From NCBI GenBank assembly GCA_934309145.1, contig CAKRCW010000007.1, positions 62,001-126,000 on the forward strand: DNA of 64,000 nt, written 5' to 3'. The stretch's first letter is position 1. Each line of letters opens with the position of its first letter. The notes under the pieces are model-generated. The model saw nothing but the letters and a program-made list of their open reading frames with translations, was not told where the DNA came from and searched no databases. The translations under genes were made by a program, and so were the position numbers. This document shows positions 23,666 through 33,256 of the stretch, one piece after another. This DNA comes from an uncultured Lachnospiraceae bacterium (GTDB taxonomy: Bacteria > Bacillota > Clostridia > Lachnospirales > Lachnospiraceae).

Positions 23666-26509
23666 TTAGTCTGACACAACGGTATTACCGCTCATTTCCT
23701 CATCAGCAAGCATATCAGGATTATACATATATGCATATATAAAGCCTGCAAGCTCTCTGGCGTTACCTGATGAATATCCATTCTGAATAACGCAGGTTAC
23801 TGATACCTCAGGATTCTCGTAAGGAGCATATGAGACAAATAATGCATGGTTAGGTCTTACCTCACTCTCCTGAGCAGTTCCTGTTTTACCGGCAACATTT
23901 ACTCCAACTCTGTTAATTAATTCTGTTGAAGGTGTATTTGCCGATACAACGCTTCTCATACCGGTATGAACTACATTCCATATATTCTGGTCTATATCTA
24001 TCTGGTTAAGAACAGTTGCCTCATTATCATAAACAAGGTTATGTTCATAATCCTCCACTTTATCTATAAGAGTAAGATTATAACATGTACCACTGTTTGC
24101 AACAGTTGTAACATATCTTGAAATCTGTATAGGTGCATAGGAGTTTGTACCCTGCCCTATGGCACTTCTTACTGCATCATTATCAGATATATGTGGTTCT
24201 GCCTCTGGAACTTCTACACCTGATTTATCATTAAATCCAAACATAGTTGCGTATTTATCTAAGGTTTCTATACCCTTTGCGTCGTTATACTGATTATCAG
24301 TATCAAGCGAAAGAGCATATCCAACCTGATAAAAGAACACGTTACATGATTTCTGTATAGCATGCTGGACGTCAAGGTTACCATGTCCACCTCGTAACCA
24401 GCAATGAGGAGAAGGATTAATTTTATCAAATACACCGCTACAGAATAAAGGAGAATATTCTGTTATCACACCCTCTTCCATTCCTGCTATAGCTGATACA
24501 ACCTTAAAGGTTGAACCCGGAGCAGTCTGCTGCTGTGTAGCACGATTGATAAGCGGTGTAGTTTTATCCTCCAACAGTTTATTGTAATATTCACTATCTA
24601 CTTCATTTGTAAGGTGATTGATATCATAACCTGGATAAGTTGCCATTGCCAATACATCACCAGTATTAACATCTGTTACAATAGCTGAGCCTGAGCATGG
24701 ATCTAATGCCAGCATTGCAGGTGTGATATCCAGCTTCTGTATCTTTCTTAACATAAACTGATATGCATCATATGCACCACTCTTAAATTCCTCATATTCT
24801 GTATCATTATCAGGATTAAGTACACCCTGCTCATATATAAGCTCGACAACACTGTATCCCGATATCTCACCCGATTTTATCATGCTTTTGACAACCTGTT
24901 TGTCGAATTCGGTATCTTCGCCTAAATAATTTATTATATATTCGCATAACAGATTGTATATCTCATCATTATCATAATATGCACTCTTGGCATCAATAGA
25001 TGAAATATCTATAGCCTCAACACTTATGGCATATTTTAGGTATTCCTCTAAAGAAATGAGATTATTGCTATAGTTTATAAACACCTCGCTATCTTTATCT
25101 ATAAGTGAACCATCATATATTCCCTCATCTCTTAATATCTGGCATATATACTCCATGTAATCCTGATATTCGGATGTAAGCTCTGATAAAGGAGTAAAAT
25201 CGACAGTTAATATATTATTTAATCTATCTATTGTTGACTGCTTATTTGTCGTAAATTCATTATAAATAGTCTTCTCAAGATCAGAGGCATCATCATCTGC
25301 CATTGCATCAATAGACAGATAATTATTATTAAATAAACCAAAATACACGTCTGAAATAGGAATATCGGCATTCTCCTTTTCCTCAACATAAAGACTTGGA
25401 GTAAGCTTGGCAAGTATTATTGATGCAATTTCTTTTTCAAGTGTATCATAACAATATTTCTGTAAATCAGAATCTATAGTAAGGTATACATCATTGCCTG
25501 CTGATGAAGGTGTTGTCTCAACCGTCTCAATTACCTTGCCGAGGTTATCTACATACATGGTTTCAGAACCATTCTTACCTCTAAGCTCACTCTCACAATA
25601 CTGTTCAATACCGGTTTTTCCGACCATCTCATCACCAGTATACTTATCCTCATCCGACAATCCTGCGTTATAGCTCTCCATCTCATCACTGTTAATAGCT
25701 CCTATATAACCTATGATATGTGAGTAGTATTCAGCGTCATTATATTTTCTTAATGATTTTACCACAACATCCATTCCAAGCAGCTCATCACTATACTCAG
25801 TTATTGCAGCGTTGCTATTGGCACTTATATCGTATGCTATTGTAACAGGCATATACTGCTGATATCTGTTAAGCCATAACTTATATCTGCAGGATACAAT
25901 CTTTAATCTCTGCTCACTTGTATATTCCTCAGACAAATCAAACATTTTACTTCCGCTAAGATATGACATTATATCTTCTGCTGTAGCATTTTTCTGCTCA
26001 TCCTCAAGCAGATCAAAATCTGTTTGTGAATATACATCCTTAAGGAAGCTTTTTAGCTGTGCATCCTTTACCTTATACTTGTAGCTTCCATCTGAGGAAA
26101 GCTCTATAGGAAAGTCCACATATAAACCATCTCCATTTGTCTCAAGAATATCTATAGTTTTAGCTAATATACTATTCTTAAGTGCGTTCTCACTCATACC
26201 TTTGCTTGATGCAGCATTAGATATATTAGCGTCATTGCTATAGACGACAGAATACGACAGTTCATTATATGCAATAAGATTACCATTTCTATCATATATG
26301 TTTCCACGCACACCCTCTATTGTAAGTGTCTTTTTTGACTTATATATGAAGTTGTCCATATGCTCCTCACCTTCTACTATCTGAAGAACAAAGAGCTGTC
26401 TTACAAGAATTGAAAATAGTACAATTATAACAACAGTTACAGGAAATAATCTGTGCTTTATATAATCTGCTATTAATTCTTTTATTGAAAGTAATATTTC
26501 CTTAATCAT
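23666..26509 (-). CDS. mrdA: Penicillin-binding protein 2 (class B), extra-long
   Basis: The transpeptidase of the elongation complex, partner of RodA. It has one N-terminal membrane helix (LFPVTVVIIVLFSILVRQLFV) then a PBP dimerisation domain starting GVRGNIYDRNGNLIAYN. The catalytic motifs are APGSTFK (Ser near residue 666), KSCN and AGKTGTAQ. At 947 residues it is about 300 longer than E. coli PBP2. The extra length lies between the dimerisation and transpeptidase domains and is acidic, with many Asp, Glu, Tyr and Ser. ATG 26509 follows AAAGGA with 6-bp spacing; an alternative ATG at 26527 overlaps the mreD stop by one base. Confidence 0.93.
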   Translation of the reverse strand: MIKEILLSIKELIADYIKHRLFPVTVVIIVLFSILVRQLFVLQIVEGEEHMDNFIYKSKKTLTIEGVRGNIYDRNGNLIAYNELSYSVVYSNDANISNAASSKGMSENALKNSILAKTIDILETNGDGLYVDFPIELSSDGSYKYKVKDAQLKSFLKDVYSQTDFDLLEDEQKNATAEDIMSYLSGSKMFDLSEEYTSEQRLKIVSCRYKLWLNRYQQYMPVTIAYDISANSNAAITEYSDELLGMDVVVKSLRKYNDAEYYSHIIGYIGAINSDEMESYNAGLSDEDKYTGDEMVGKTGIEQYCESELRGKNGSETMYVDNLGKVIETVETTPSSAGNDVYLTIDSDLQKYCYDTLEKEIASIILAKLTPSLYVEEKENADIPISDVYFGLFNNNYLSIDAMADDDASDLEKTIYNEFTTNKQSTIDRLNNILTVDFTPLSELTSEYQDYMEYICQILRDEGIYDGSLIDKDSEVFINYSNNLISLEEYLKYAISVEAIDISSIDAKSAYYDNDEIYNLLCEYIINYLGEDTEFDKQVVKSMIKSGEISGYSVVELIYEQGVLNPDNDTEYEEFKSGAYDAYQFMLRKIQKLDITPAMLALDPCSGSAIVTDVNTGDVLAMATYPGYDINHLTNEVDSEYYNKLLEDKTTPLINRATQQQTAPGSTFKVVSAIAGMEEGVITEYSPLFCSGVFDKINPSPHCWLRGGHGNLDVQHAIQKSCNVFFYQVGYALSLDTDNQYNDAKGIETLDKYATMFGFNDKSGVEVPEAEPHISDNDAVRSAIGQGTNSYAPIQISRYVTTVANSGTCYNLTLIDKVEDYEHNLVYDNEATVLNQIDIDQNIWNVVHTGMRSVVSANTPSTELINRVGVNVAGKTGTAQESEVRPNHALFVSYAPYENPEVSVTCVIQNGYSSGNARELAGFIYAYMYNPDMLADEEMSGNTVVSD

Positions 26510-26526
26510 AGGCTGTCCTTTCGGCA

Positions 26527-27030
26527 TTACATTTCTTTTGCCTTAACCTTTAAATGCTTGTTGATTATCACATACAGCTTGTAGATAATAATTGTAAGAA
26601 GAGTTGTACACAGTGTTTCCGGGAAAATAATTCTCCTTAAATATAATCCAAAGTCAAGCTGATTTCGCAGGAAGAAAAAGATTAAATATATAACAATATT
26701 AAATACAAATTCATCTGCTACAATTACTATAAGTGGAAGCAATACATCTTCTATCATATAATTTTTGTGGAAGAAGCCATTTATATATCCTATCAGCATA
26801 TATATCAGCATATATGGACCAAGCACGCTTGAAAAAAATACATCCATTAAAAATCCACTGAAAAAACCGACAAGCATGCCCTCCTTACGTCCTCTCATAA
26901 GTCCAAATGACATTGTAAGTATAAGCAAAAGATTAGGAGTTATGCTGTTTATGTCATGAAATCCAAATACAGTTGACTGTAACGAAAAATTAATTATAAT
27001 AAGCACTCCAAGTGCCAAAACGCGTCGCAT
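26527..27030 (-). CDS. mreD: Rod shape-determining protein MreD
   Basis: A 167-residue polytopic membrane protein of the elongasome. It shows five or six hydrophobic segments, a starting RVLALGVLIIINFSLQSTVFG, and GLMRGRKEGMLVGFFSGFLMDVFF, the typical MreD core. It lies between mreC (12 bp upstream) and mrdA (one-base overlap in TAATG). It probably scaffolds MreC, RodA and PBP2 in the membrane. Confidence 0.92.
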   Translation of the reverse strand: MRRVLALGVLIIINFSLQSTVFGFHDINSITPNLLLILTMSFGLMRGRKEGMLVGFFSGFLMDVFFSSVLGPYMLIYMLIGYINGFFHKNYMIEDVLLPLIVIVADEFVFNIVIYLIFFFLRNQLDFGLYLRRIIFPETLCTTLLTIIIYKLYVIINKHLKVKAKEM

Positions 27031-27042
27031 TTTATAATCTCC

Positions 27043-27897
27043 TTATTTATCAACAATAGACTGTTTTTCATCTGTTATTATTAAAACATTTGATATGTTA
27101 TCAAAATTAACTGCCGGTGTTATATATGCAGTCATAGTCAGGTTATTAGTGTCATATGAGATGTCTGATACATATCCTATAACAAGTCCTGGATGATATC
27201 TGTCTGATATAGTGGAAGTTACAACCTTATCACCTACTGATACATTGGCATCCTTGTCTATATCCTTTGCAAGCAGATAACCATTATCATATTGTGCAAG
27301 ATTTCCTTCCACTGTACAAAGTGCATTAGAAGGCATAATTCTTGCACTTACATTAGAACTATCATCAATAATTGCACGAACTTTTGAATAATCCTTGTGA
27401 CACTCAGTTATAATTCCAGCAAGCCCGCTGTCGCACATTACATTTGCCCCTTCAAACAATCCATTATTTGTACCCTTATCAATGTAGAAAGTTGAAAACC
27501 ACGAAGAGGCATCCTTGGCAAATACATTTGCGGCGGTCTTATTGTAATCTGGATATTGTTCATCTAACTGATATAAGCTTTGCAGCTCAATTAACTCATT
27601 TTGTCTATTCTGCAGTGCTGTTATATCGTCCTTATACTCCGCAATTTCCTGCTTTAAAGAGTCATTTTCTGCTGTTAAAGCTTCTATCTTTTTTAAGTTT
27701 TCAAGCTTGGAATCTGTCCAGAGCCCTATCTGATTAATTCCATTTTGTATAGGTGTTATAACCTTTATTGCAACATTCTTTACTGCGGCAACCTTGTCCA
27801 TGGCAAAGTAAGAGGCAAACAACAGACCTATACATATAATAGTACATGCCAATAACAAATATTTAGGACTTATATCTTTACGTTTATCAAATTTCAT
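27043..27897 (-). CDS. mreC: Rod shape-determining protein MreC
   Basis: A bitopic elongasome protein of 284 residues: a short cytosolic start, one membrane helix (YLLLACTIICIGLLFASYFAM), a coiled coil (EALTAENDSLKQEIAEYKDDITALQNRQNEL) and the extracellular double beta-barrel domain containing NVFAKDASSWFSTFYIDKGTNNGL, a family hallmark. It overlaps the end of radC by 11 bp. In most bacteria mreB lies immediately upstream; here radC does, so mreB is absent from this cluster. Confidence 0.93.
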   Translation of the reverse strand: MKFDKRKDISPKYLLLACTIICIGLLFASYFAMDKVAAVKNVAIKVITPIQNGINQIGLWTDSKLENLKKIEALTAENDSLKQEIAEYKDDITALQNRQNELIELQSLYQLDEQYPDYNKTAANVFAKDASSWFSTFYIDKGTNNGLFEGANVMCDSGLAGIITECHKDYSKVRAIIDDSSNVSARIMPSNALCTVEGNLAQYDNGYLLAKDIDKDANVSVGDKVVTSTISDRYHPGLVIGYVSDISYDTNNLTMTAYITPAVNFDNISNVLIITDEKQSIVDK

Positions 27898-28585
27898 CGA
27901 AAATTCCTCTCTCCATCATGCTTACATAACACCCATTTCCGACTATTATATGGTCTGATAAATGGATATCTATTAAATTCCCGGCTTCAATAACTTTCTT
28001 TGTGGCAATGTAATCCGCATTGCTAGGTTCAGGAATGCCGGATGGATGATTATGTACAAGTATAATATTTACAGCCTCGTATCTCAATGCCTCAATAAAT
28101 ATCTCCCTCGGTGAAAGCAGGGCACTATTCACTGTTCCCTCTGATAAAACCAGTTCTTTTATCAGAGTATGGGCAGTTGATAAGAGCATAAGATATGTTC
28201 TCTCCTTATTAAGATACTTGCATTTTTCCATATAATATCTTGCAATTGTTTCAGGATTGTTGAAATCAAGCTCCTTTTTCAGTCTTATTTTATTCATACG
28301 ATTTGACAGCTCTGCAACTGCAAGCAGCTGTGTCGCCTTCGTATTTCCTACTCCCTTTAATGCGAGAAGTTCTTCGCGTCTTATATACTGTAAGCCAAGA
28401 AGCCCTTTATGCATAAAATGTGCATTTAGTATGCGGTTTGCAAGATCAATGGAACTGTAATCCTTAGTTCCATTCCTGAGTATAATCGCTATAAGTTCAG
28501 CGTCAGTAAGCGTTTCAACACCATGTAAAATTGCTTTCTCATAAGGACGCTCACAGCAAGCGATATCTCTTATTAAATTAGCCAT
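27887..28585 (-). CDS. radC: RadC-family JAB-domain protein
   Basis: A 232-residue protein with an N-terminal helix-hairpin-helix-like part (ELLALKGVGNTKATQLLAVAEL, about 70-92) and a C-terminal JAB/MPN metalloprotease-like domain. HNHPSGIPEPSNAD holds the metal ligands, with a downstream DHIIVG segment. Despite its name, a DNA-repair role is doubtful. AAGGAGG sits 5 bp before the ATG. The maf/radC-mreBCD neighbourhood is classic, with mreB missing here. Confidence 0.94.
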   Translation of the reverse strand: MANLIRDIACCERPYEKAILHGVETLTDAELIAIILRNGTKDYSSIDLANRILNAHFMHKGLLGLQYIRREELLALKGVGNTKATQLLAVAELSNRMNKIRLKKELDFNNPETIARYYMEKCKYLNKERTYLMLLSTAHTLIKELVLSEGTVNSALLSPREIFIEALRYEAVNIILVHNHPSGIPEPSNADYIATKKVIEAGNLIDIHLSDHIIVGNGCYVSMMERGIFDEI

Positions 28586-28631
28586 ATATCCTCCTTCACC
28601 TCTCCAAGTGCAAAAGAATATATTAATTGCC

Positions 28632-28892
28632 TTATAGCTTCTTATATATAATTATACCAATAATTATACCTATGATACTGGCGATATTAATCGTTATTGT
28701 AAGTCCAAATGTAAGGATAAATATTCCAAGGTCCAAAACAACTGGTGAAGACAAGCCAAATGTCTGTCCAAATCCAAGCCATGATAACCATGAGATTCCA
28801 CGGCACAGGTATCCGATAAATCCTCCAAGAACAATTCCGCTAAGTAATATAAGCAGCAATGTCCATTTGCTTTTATTTACTGCTCCTGCCAT
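28632..28892 (-). CDS. DUF4321 small membrane protein
   Basis: An 86-residue protein with two hydrophobic helices (WTLLLILLSGIVLGGFIGYLC, and FILTFGLTITINIASIIGIIIGIIIY at the C-terminus) joined by a short loop with FGLSSPVVLDLGIF. This matches the DUF4321 family that usually precedes maf/radC in Clostridia. AGGAGG before the ATG is strong. The function is unknown; its context suggests a cell-envelope role. Confidence 0.88.
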   Translation of the reverse strand: MAGAVNKSKWTLLLILLSGIVLGGFIGYLCRGISWLSWLGFGQTFGLSSPVVLDLGIFILTFGLTITINIASIIGIIIGIIIYKKL

Positions 28893-28922
28893 AATATCCT
28901 CCTAAGTTAAAAATTGTTATTA

Positions 28923-30221
28923 TCATAACACGACAAGTAATCCTTTTTCCACTATTTTCTGCAAAGACATCATTATACCGAATTTAGCATGCTGGTAAGT
29001 AAGTCCGCCCTGAAAATAAACTGCATATGGCTCTTTCATAGGTGCATCCGCTGAAAGCTCTATAGAGGCACCAGATACAAATGCTCCAGCCGCCATGATG
29101 ACCTGACTGTCATATCCTGGCATATCCCAAGGAACCGGTGTAACAAAGCTGTCAACAGGTGCAGCCGCCTGAATTCCCTCGCAGAATGCCTGTATAAACT
29201 CGGGTTTACCAAATTCTACAGCCTGTATTATATCATGTCTGCTCTCTGTGCTGTCAGGAACAGTCTTAAATCCAAGTGCCTCATACACATTAGCGGCAAA
29301 TATAGCACCCTTTAATGCTGCCGCTGTAACTGTAGGTGCAAGGAAAAGTCCTTGTGCAATATTCCTTGTAACTCCAAGTGATGCACCCACCTCCTTGCCG
29401 AGTCCGGGACTTGTAAGCCTGTAAGCACAATTCTCGATACATTCCTTTGTTCCACATATATAGCCACCTATAGGTGCAAGACCACCGCCAGGATTCTTAA
29501 TTAATGAACCGACAACCATGTCTGCACCAACCTCAGAAGGCTCTATTGTCTCAACAAATTCACCATAGCAGTTATCAACCATGCATATTACATCAGGCTT
29601 GATTTCTTTGATGAATTTAATTACCTCACCAATTTTTGCTACAGAAAGTGTAGGCCTTACATCATAACCCTTTGAACGCTGTATCTCAATAAGCTTTGTG
29701 TGTTCGTTAATGCTTTTACGGATATTATCATAGTCAAAGCTTCCGTCAGGGAGAAGGTCAACCTGACGATATGTTATTCCATACTCAGCAAGCGAACCCT
29801 TCTGCTCTCTTATACCAATTACACCCTCAAGCGTATCATAAACCTTTCCTACAGGTGAGAGAATTTCATCACCAGGTCTTAGATTTGCCGAAAGTGCAAT
29901 CGTTAAAGCATGGGTGCCGCAGGTAATCTGTTGTCTTACCAAAGCGTCCTCAGTCTTAAAAACCTTCGCATAGATAGTCTCCACAGCCTCTCTTCCGGCA
30001 TCATTATAACCATATCCGGTTGTACCGTTAAGGTGCTCCTCTGCAAAATGAGCTTCCTGCATAGCCTTTATAACCTTTACCTGATTTTGCTCGGCTATCT
30101 TGTCTATTCTTTCAAAGCGATTTTTAAGCTTCTTCTCTATATCTGCACAAAAATCATATACCTTCTCGTCAATGCCAAGTCCGATATAATATTGCTTTAA
30201 TATATCTGTATTGTTTTCCAT
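28923..30221 (-). CDS. PLP-dependent methionine gamma-lyase-like protein (aluminium-resistance family)
   Basis: A 432-residue fold-type I PLP enzyme of the aluminium-resistance/methionine gamma-lyase-like family. The N-terminal EAHFAEEHLNGTTGYGYNDAGRE is family-specific. VICMVDNCYGEFVE holds the PLP-ring aspartate, and GSLIKNPGGGLAPIGGYICG contains the Schiff-base lysine. ATG 30221 is chosen because GGAGG ends 5 bp upstream; the ATG at 30233 lies across that ribosome site. It is often found downstream of miaA/hfq-like genes, as here. The natural substrate is uncertain. Confidence 0.92.
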   Translation of the reverse strand: MENNTDILKQYYIGLGIDEKVYDFCADIEKKLKNRFERIDKIAEQNQVKVIKAMQEAHFAEEHLNGTTGYGYNDAGREAVETIYAKVFKTEDALVRQQITCGTHALTIALSANLRPGDEILSPVGKVYDTLEGVIGIREQKGSLAEYGITYRQVDLLPDGSFDYDNIRKSINEHTKLIEIQRSKGYDVRPTLSVAKIGEVIKFIKEIKPDVICMVDNCYGEFVETIEPSEVGADMVVGSLIKNPGGGLAPIGGYICGTKECIENCAYRLTSPGLGKEVGASLGVTRNIAQGLFLAPTVTAAALKGAIFAANVYEALGFKTVPDSTESRHDIIQAVEFGKPEFIQAFCEGIQAAAPVDSFVTPVPWDMPGYDSQVIMAAGAFVSGASIELSADAPMKEPYAVYFQGGLTYQHAKFGIMMSLQKIVEKGLLVVL

Positions 30222-30260
30222 TTTTTCCTCCATATTCCAAGAATAGTTACTATAAAAATA

Positions 30261-31217
30261 TTATGTAAATATATCCTTGGATTTTAGAACAGATAATATA
30301 TAATCTAACTGTTCTTTTTCATCCTTTAATGTATCTTTATCAACCCATATAACATCCCGCTCACGTCTGAACCATGTAAGCTGTCTCTTAGCAAAATGTC
30401 TTGTATCACGCTTTAATATATATATAGCTTCGTCTAATGAATATTCTCCATTTAGATATGCTAGAATCTCCTTGTAACCGAGTCCCTGCATAGAAACCAT
30501 ATCCTTTGTTAAGCTGTACTTAGAAACAAGATTTTTAACCTCATCTATAAGGCCATTTTCGAGCATTATATCTATTCTTTTCTCAATTCTGTCATATAGA
30601 ATATCTCTGTCACAGTTTAATACAAAATATGCTGCGTTATATGGCGAGGTTTTCTGTCGCTCTAACTCATTGTGCTCTGAAATACATTTTCCTGTCTGGT
30701 GATAAAACTCTATAGCCCTAATCACTCTCTTGACATTATTCATATGAATATTGTCCGCCGATACAGGATCTACCTCTCTTAGCATATCATGTAATGCATG
30801 AGCACCTTCCTGCTTATATTTTTCTTCAAGCATGCTTCTGTACCCGTCATCATCTGTTTCTTCAAAATTAATGTCATATAGCACTGATTGTATATAAAAT
30901 CCTGTTCCGCCAACTATAATAGGAATATGTCCTCTGCTGTATATTTCGTCCATGGCTTTTACAGCCATATCCTTAAATAAAGCAACTGAGAAATCCTCAG
31001 TCGGTAAGAGCACATCTATTAAATGATGATGAACTCCCTGCATTTCCTCACAGGTAATCTTGGCAGAGCCGATATCAAGTTCTTTATATACCTGAACTGA
31101 GTCGGCAGAAATTATCTCTCCGCCTACAGCTTTTGCAAGTGCGATGGAAAGCTCCGTCTTACCTGCTGCTGTAGGACCTGTGAGAATAATTAACTTCTTT
31201 TTGTTATTCTGTAACAT
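30261..31217 (-). CDS. miaA: tRNA dimethylallyltransferase
   Basis: Adds a dimethylallyl group to A37 of tRNAs reading UNN codons. The P-loop GPTAAGKTELSIALA is at residues 14-28, DSVQVYKELDIGSAK is the substrate-binding segment, and LIDVLLPTEDFSVALF and GGTGFYIQSVLY follow, all standard for MiaA. The 318-residue length is normal. It is the last gene of miaB-mutS-mutL-miaA, so both enzymes of the ms2i6A pathway are encoded together. Confidence 0.97.
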   Translation of the reverse strand: MLQNNKKKLIILTGPTAAGKTELSIALAKAVGGEIISADSVQVYKELDIGSAKITCEEMQGVHHHLIDVLLPTEDFSVALFKDMAVKAMDEIYSRGHIPIIVGGTGFYIQSVLYDINFEETDDDGYRSMLEEKYKQEGAHALHDMLREVDPVSADNIHMNNVKRVIRAIEFYHQTGKCISEHNELERQKTSPYNAAYFVLNCDRDILYDRIEKRIDIMLENGLIDEVKNLVSKYSLTKDMVSMQGLGYKEILAYLNGEYSLDEAIYILKRDTRHFAKRQLTWFRRERDVIWVDKDTLKDEKEQLDYILSVLKSKDIFT

Positions 31218-31243
31218 ATTCTTATATCCTTATTATACATGTA

Positions 31244-33256
31244 TTATGTGACAATTCTGTGGAATTTTTTCTCAAGCTCTGTTTCACTTATTGATATTAT
31301 TGTTGGTCTGCCATGCGGACAAGTGTAAGGATTGTCAAGTGTTAAAAGCTCGTCTATAAGAGCGTCTGCCTCAGCAAGGCTTATATGCATATTCCCCTTT
31401 ATTGCTGCCTTGCATGCCATAGTAGATAGCTTTCTTATAAACACATCATTTGACATATACCCCGCATTTTCAATAAGCGAACCGACAAAATCTAAGAACA
31501 TGTCCCTTCCGTGTATTCCGTAAAGATTGCTCGGAACAGCGTTAATCTTAAATTCATTTCCTCCAAATTCCTCTATGTCGTATCCTATTTTCATAAATAA
31601 ATCATAGTTATCAAGTATTGCCTGTCTTTCTGCGTACGATACCGTAATAACCATTGGGGGCATAAGCTGCTGTGAATAAATCTGCTTTTCTTTAAGATTT
31701 TTGATTAATCTTTCATAATTGACCTTTTCGTGTGCAGCATGCTGGTCCATAATGTATAAATTTTTTTCATACTCAATAAGCCAGTATGTATCAAAGAGCT
31801 GACCTATTACGCGATGTTTTTTTCTCGCCTTTTCCGTGAGAAAATCATCATCAAATAAAGATGTCTGCTCCATTTTTGATGATGGTGTATATTTAACTCC
31901 GCTATCATTAAGCTTATTTATAACTGCGTCAACAGCAGGTGTATCATCTGGTTTATCATCTGGTTTATCATCTGGTTTATTATACGGTTTATTATACACG
32001 TCCATGGCAGGATTGCTCTTTGGCTTGGTATATGTATCATTCGTTGGTTTAGCTGCATCAGCCTCCTGCTTTAGCTTCTCTAAAATTTTATATGTAGGAC
32101 TGTACTTTCCTACTTTGTAATTTGTATCAGGAATCTTGGTAACACCAGTATTATTTACTGTTTGTGTATGGCTTTTCCTGACTGCCTCAAATGGTTCAGC
32201 AGGCTTTATCTTAACAGCTTCCTCCTTAGGTGCTTCCGGTTCTTTTTTACCAACAGTATCCTTTGGAATTATCTCCTTGTGATTTAACGCCTCATTTATG
32301 GTACGCATCACATTCTCAAATAACTCTCTCTCGTTGTCGTATTTGAACTCCATCTTTGTAGGATGGACATTGACATCACATTTATCCTTAGGAAGTGTAA
32401 TATAGAGCACAGTAAATGGAAATTTGTGCTGCATTATAAAGGTCTTATATCCCTCTTCGATGGCACGATTTATGATATTGCTTTTAATGTATCTCCCATT
32501 TATAAAGTAATTTTCTAAGCCACGGTTACCTCTTGAGATATAAGGCTTTCCAATATATCCTGTTATCTCCATGCTGTCTGACTTAAAGCTTACAGGAATC
32601 AGATTAGAGGTTATATCTCTTCCAAAGAGCTGATATATCGCATCTTTGACATTTCCGTTTCCCGCTGTGTCAATTTTAGTCTGTCCATTGATTATAAGCT
32701 TAAATGACACATCAACATGTGACAGGGCAAGTCTTAGAACAAGGTCATTTATGTATGAACCCTCTGTCATCGCAGATTTCAGGAATTTCTTTCGGGCTGG
32801 TGTGTTAAAGAACAGATTTCTTACAACTATTGTCGTTCCGTCAGGTACTCCAACCTCGGTATATTCTATTTCTTTTCCACCATGTATAACATACTTAACG
32901 CCAGTAAGACTGTCTGATGTCTTGGTAATCATCTCTGTCTGCGAGACTGCCGCTATAGTGGAAAGTGCCTCACCCCTGAATCCAAGTGAAGATATGTAAG
33001 ACAAATCATTAGCACTCTCAATTTTGCTTGTGGCATGTCTCATATAGGCTGTTCTAACCTCTTCCTTTGGTATACCACAGCCGTTATCTGTAACTCTTAT
33101 CAACGAGATTCCGCCATCCTTAATCTCCACAGTCACAGATGTTGCCCCTGCATCTATAGAATTCTCAAGGAGCTCCTTTACAACCGAAGATGGTCTTTCT
33201 ATAACCTCTCCTGCTGCAATCTTATCAATAGTAGCTTTATCAAGTAATTTAATCAT
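31244..33256 (-). CDS. mutL: DNA mismatch repair endonuclease MutL
   Basis: A 670-residue mismatch-repair protein. The GHKL ATPase motifs are ELLENSIDAGA, DNGCGI and LGFRGEALSTIAAV. After a disordered linker (about 345-470) comes the C-terminal dimerisation/endonuclease domain with MDQHAAHEKVNYE, the DQHAx2Ex4E metal motif, and CPHGRP near the end, so it nicks DNA itself and needs no MutH. The linker contains tandem NKPD/DKPD units encoded by 12-bp repeats. Its ATG overlaps the mutS stop by one base. Confidence 0.97.
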   Translation of the reverse strand: MIKLLDKATIDKIAAGEVIERPSSVVKELLENSIDAGATSVTVEIKDGGISLIRVTDNGCGIPKEEVRTAYMRHATSKIESANDLSYISSLGFRGEALSTIAAVSQTEMITKTSDSLTGVKYVIHGGKEIEYTEVGVPDGTTIVVRNLFFNTPARKKFLKSAMTEGSYINDLVLRLALSHVDVSFKLIINGQTKIDTAGNGNVKDAIYQLFGRDITSNLIPVSFKSDSMEITGYIGKPYISRGNRGLENYFINGRYIKSNIINRAIEEGYKTFIMQHKFPFTVLYITLPKDKCDVNVHPTKMEFKYDNERELFENVMRTINEALNHKEIIPKDTVGKKEPEAPKEEAVKIKPAEPFEAVRKSHTQTVNNTGVTKIPDTNYKVGKYSPTYKILEKLKQEADAAKPTNDTYTKPKSNPAMDVYNKPYNKPDDKPDDKPDDTPAVDAVINKLNDSGVKYTPSSKMEQTSLFDDDFLTEKARKKHRVIGQLFDTYWLIEYEKNLYIMDQHAAHEKVNYERLIKNLKEKQIYSQQLMPPMVITVSYAERQAILDNYDLFMKIGYDIEEFGGNEFKINAVPSNLYGIHGRDMFLDFVGSLIENAGYMSNDVFIRKLSTMACKAAIKGNMHISLAEADALIDELLTLDNPYTCPHGRPTIISISETELEKKFHRIVT
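31946..31993. repeat. 12-bp tandem repeat inside the mutL linker
   Basis: Four units of a 12-bp repeat, ATCTGGTTTATC and variants, lie head to tail. They encode NKPY/NKPD/DKPD/DKPD in the disordered MutL linker on the minus strand. Changes in unit number would keep the frame. Confidence 0.85.

Noticed and set aside
31946..31993. Short regular repeats that could suggest a CRISPR array
   Set aside because: The units are only 12 bp, directly adjacent with no spacers, and lie in frame inside mutL; no cas gene is present.
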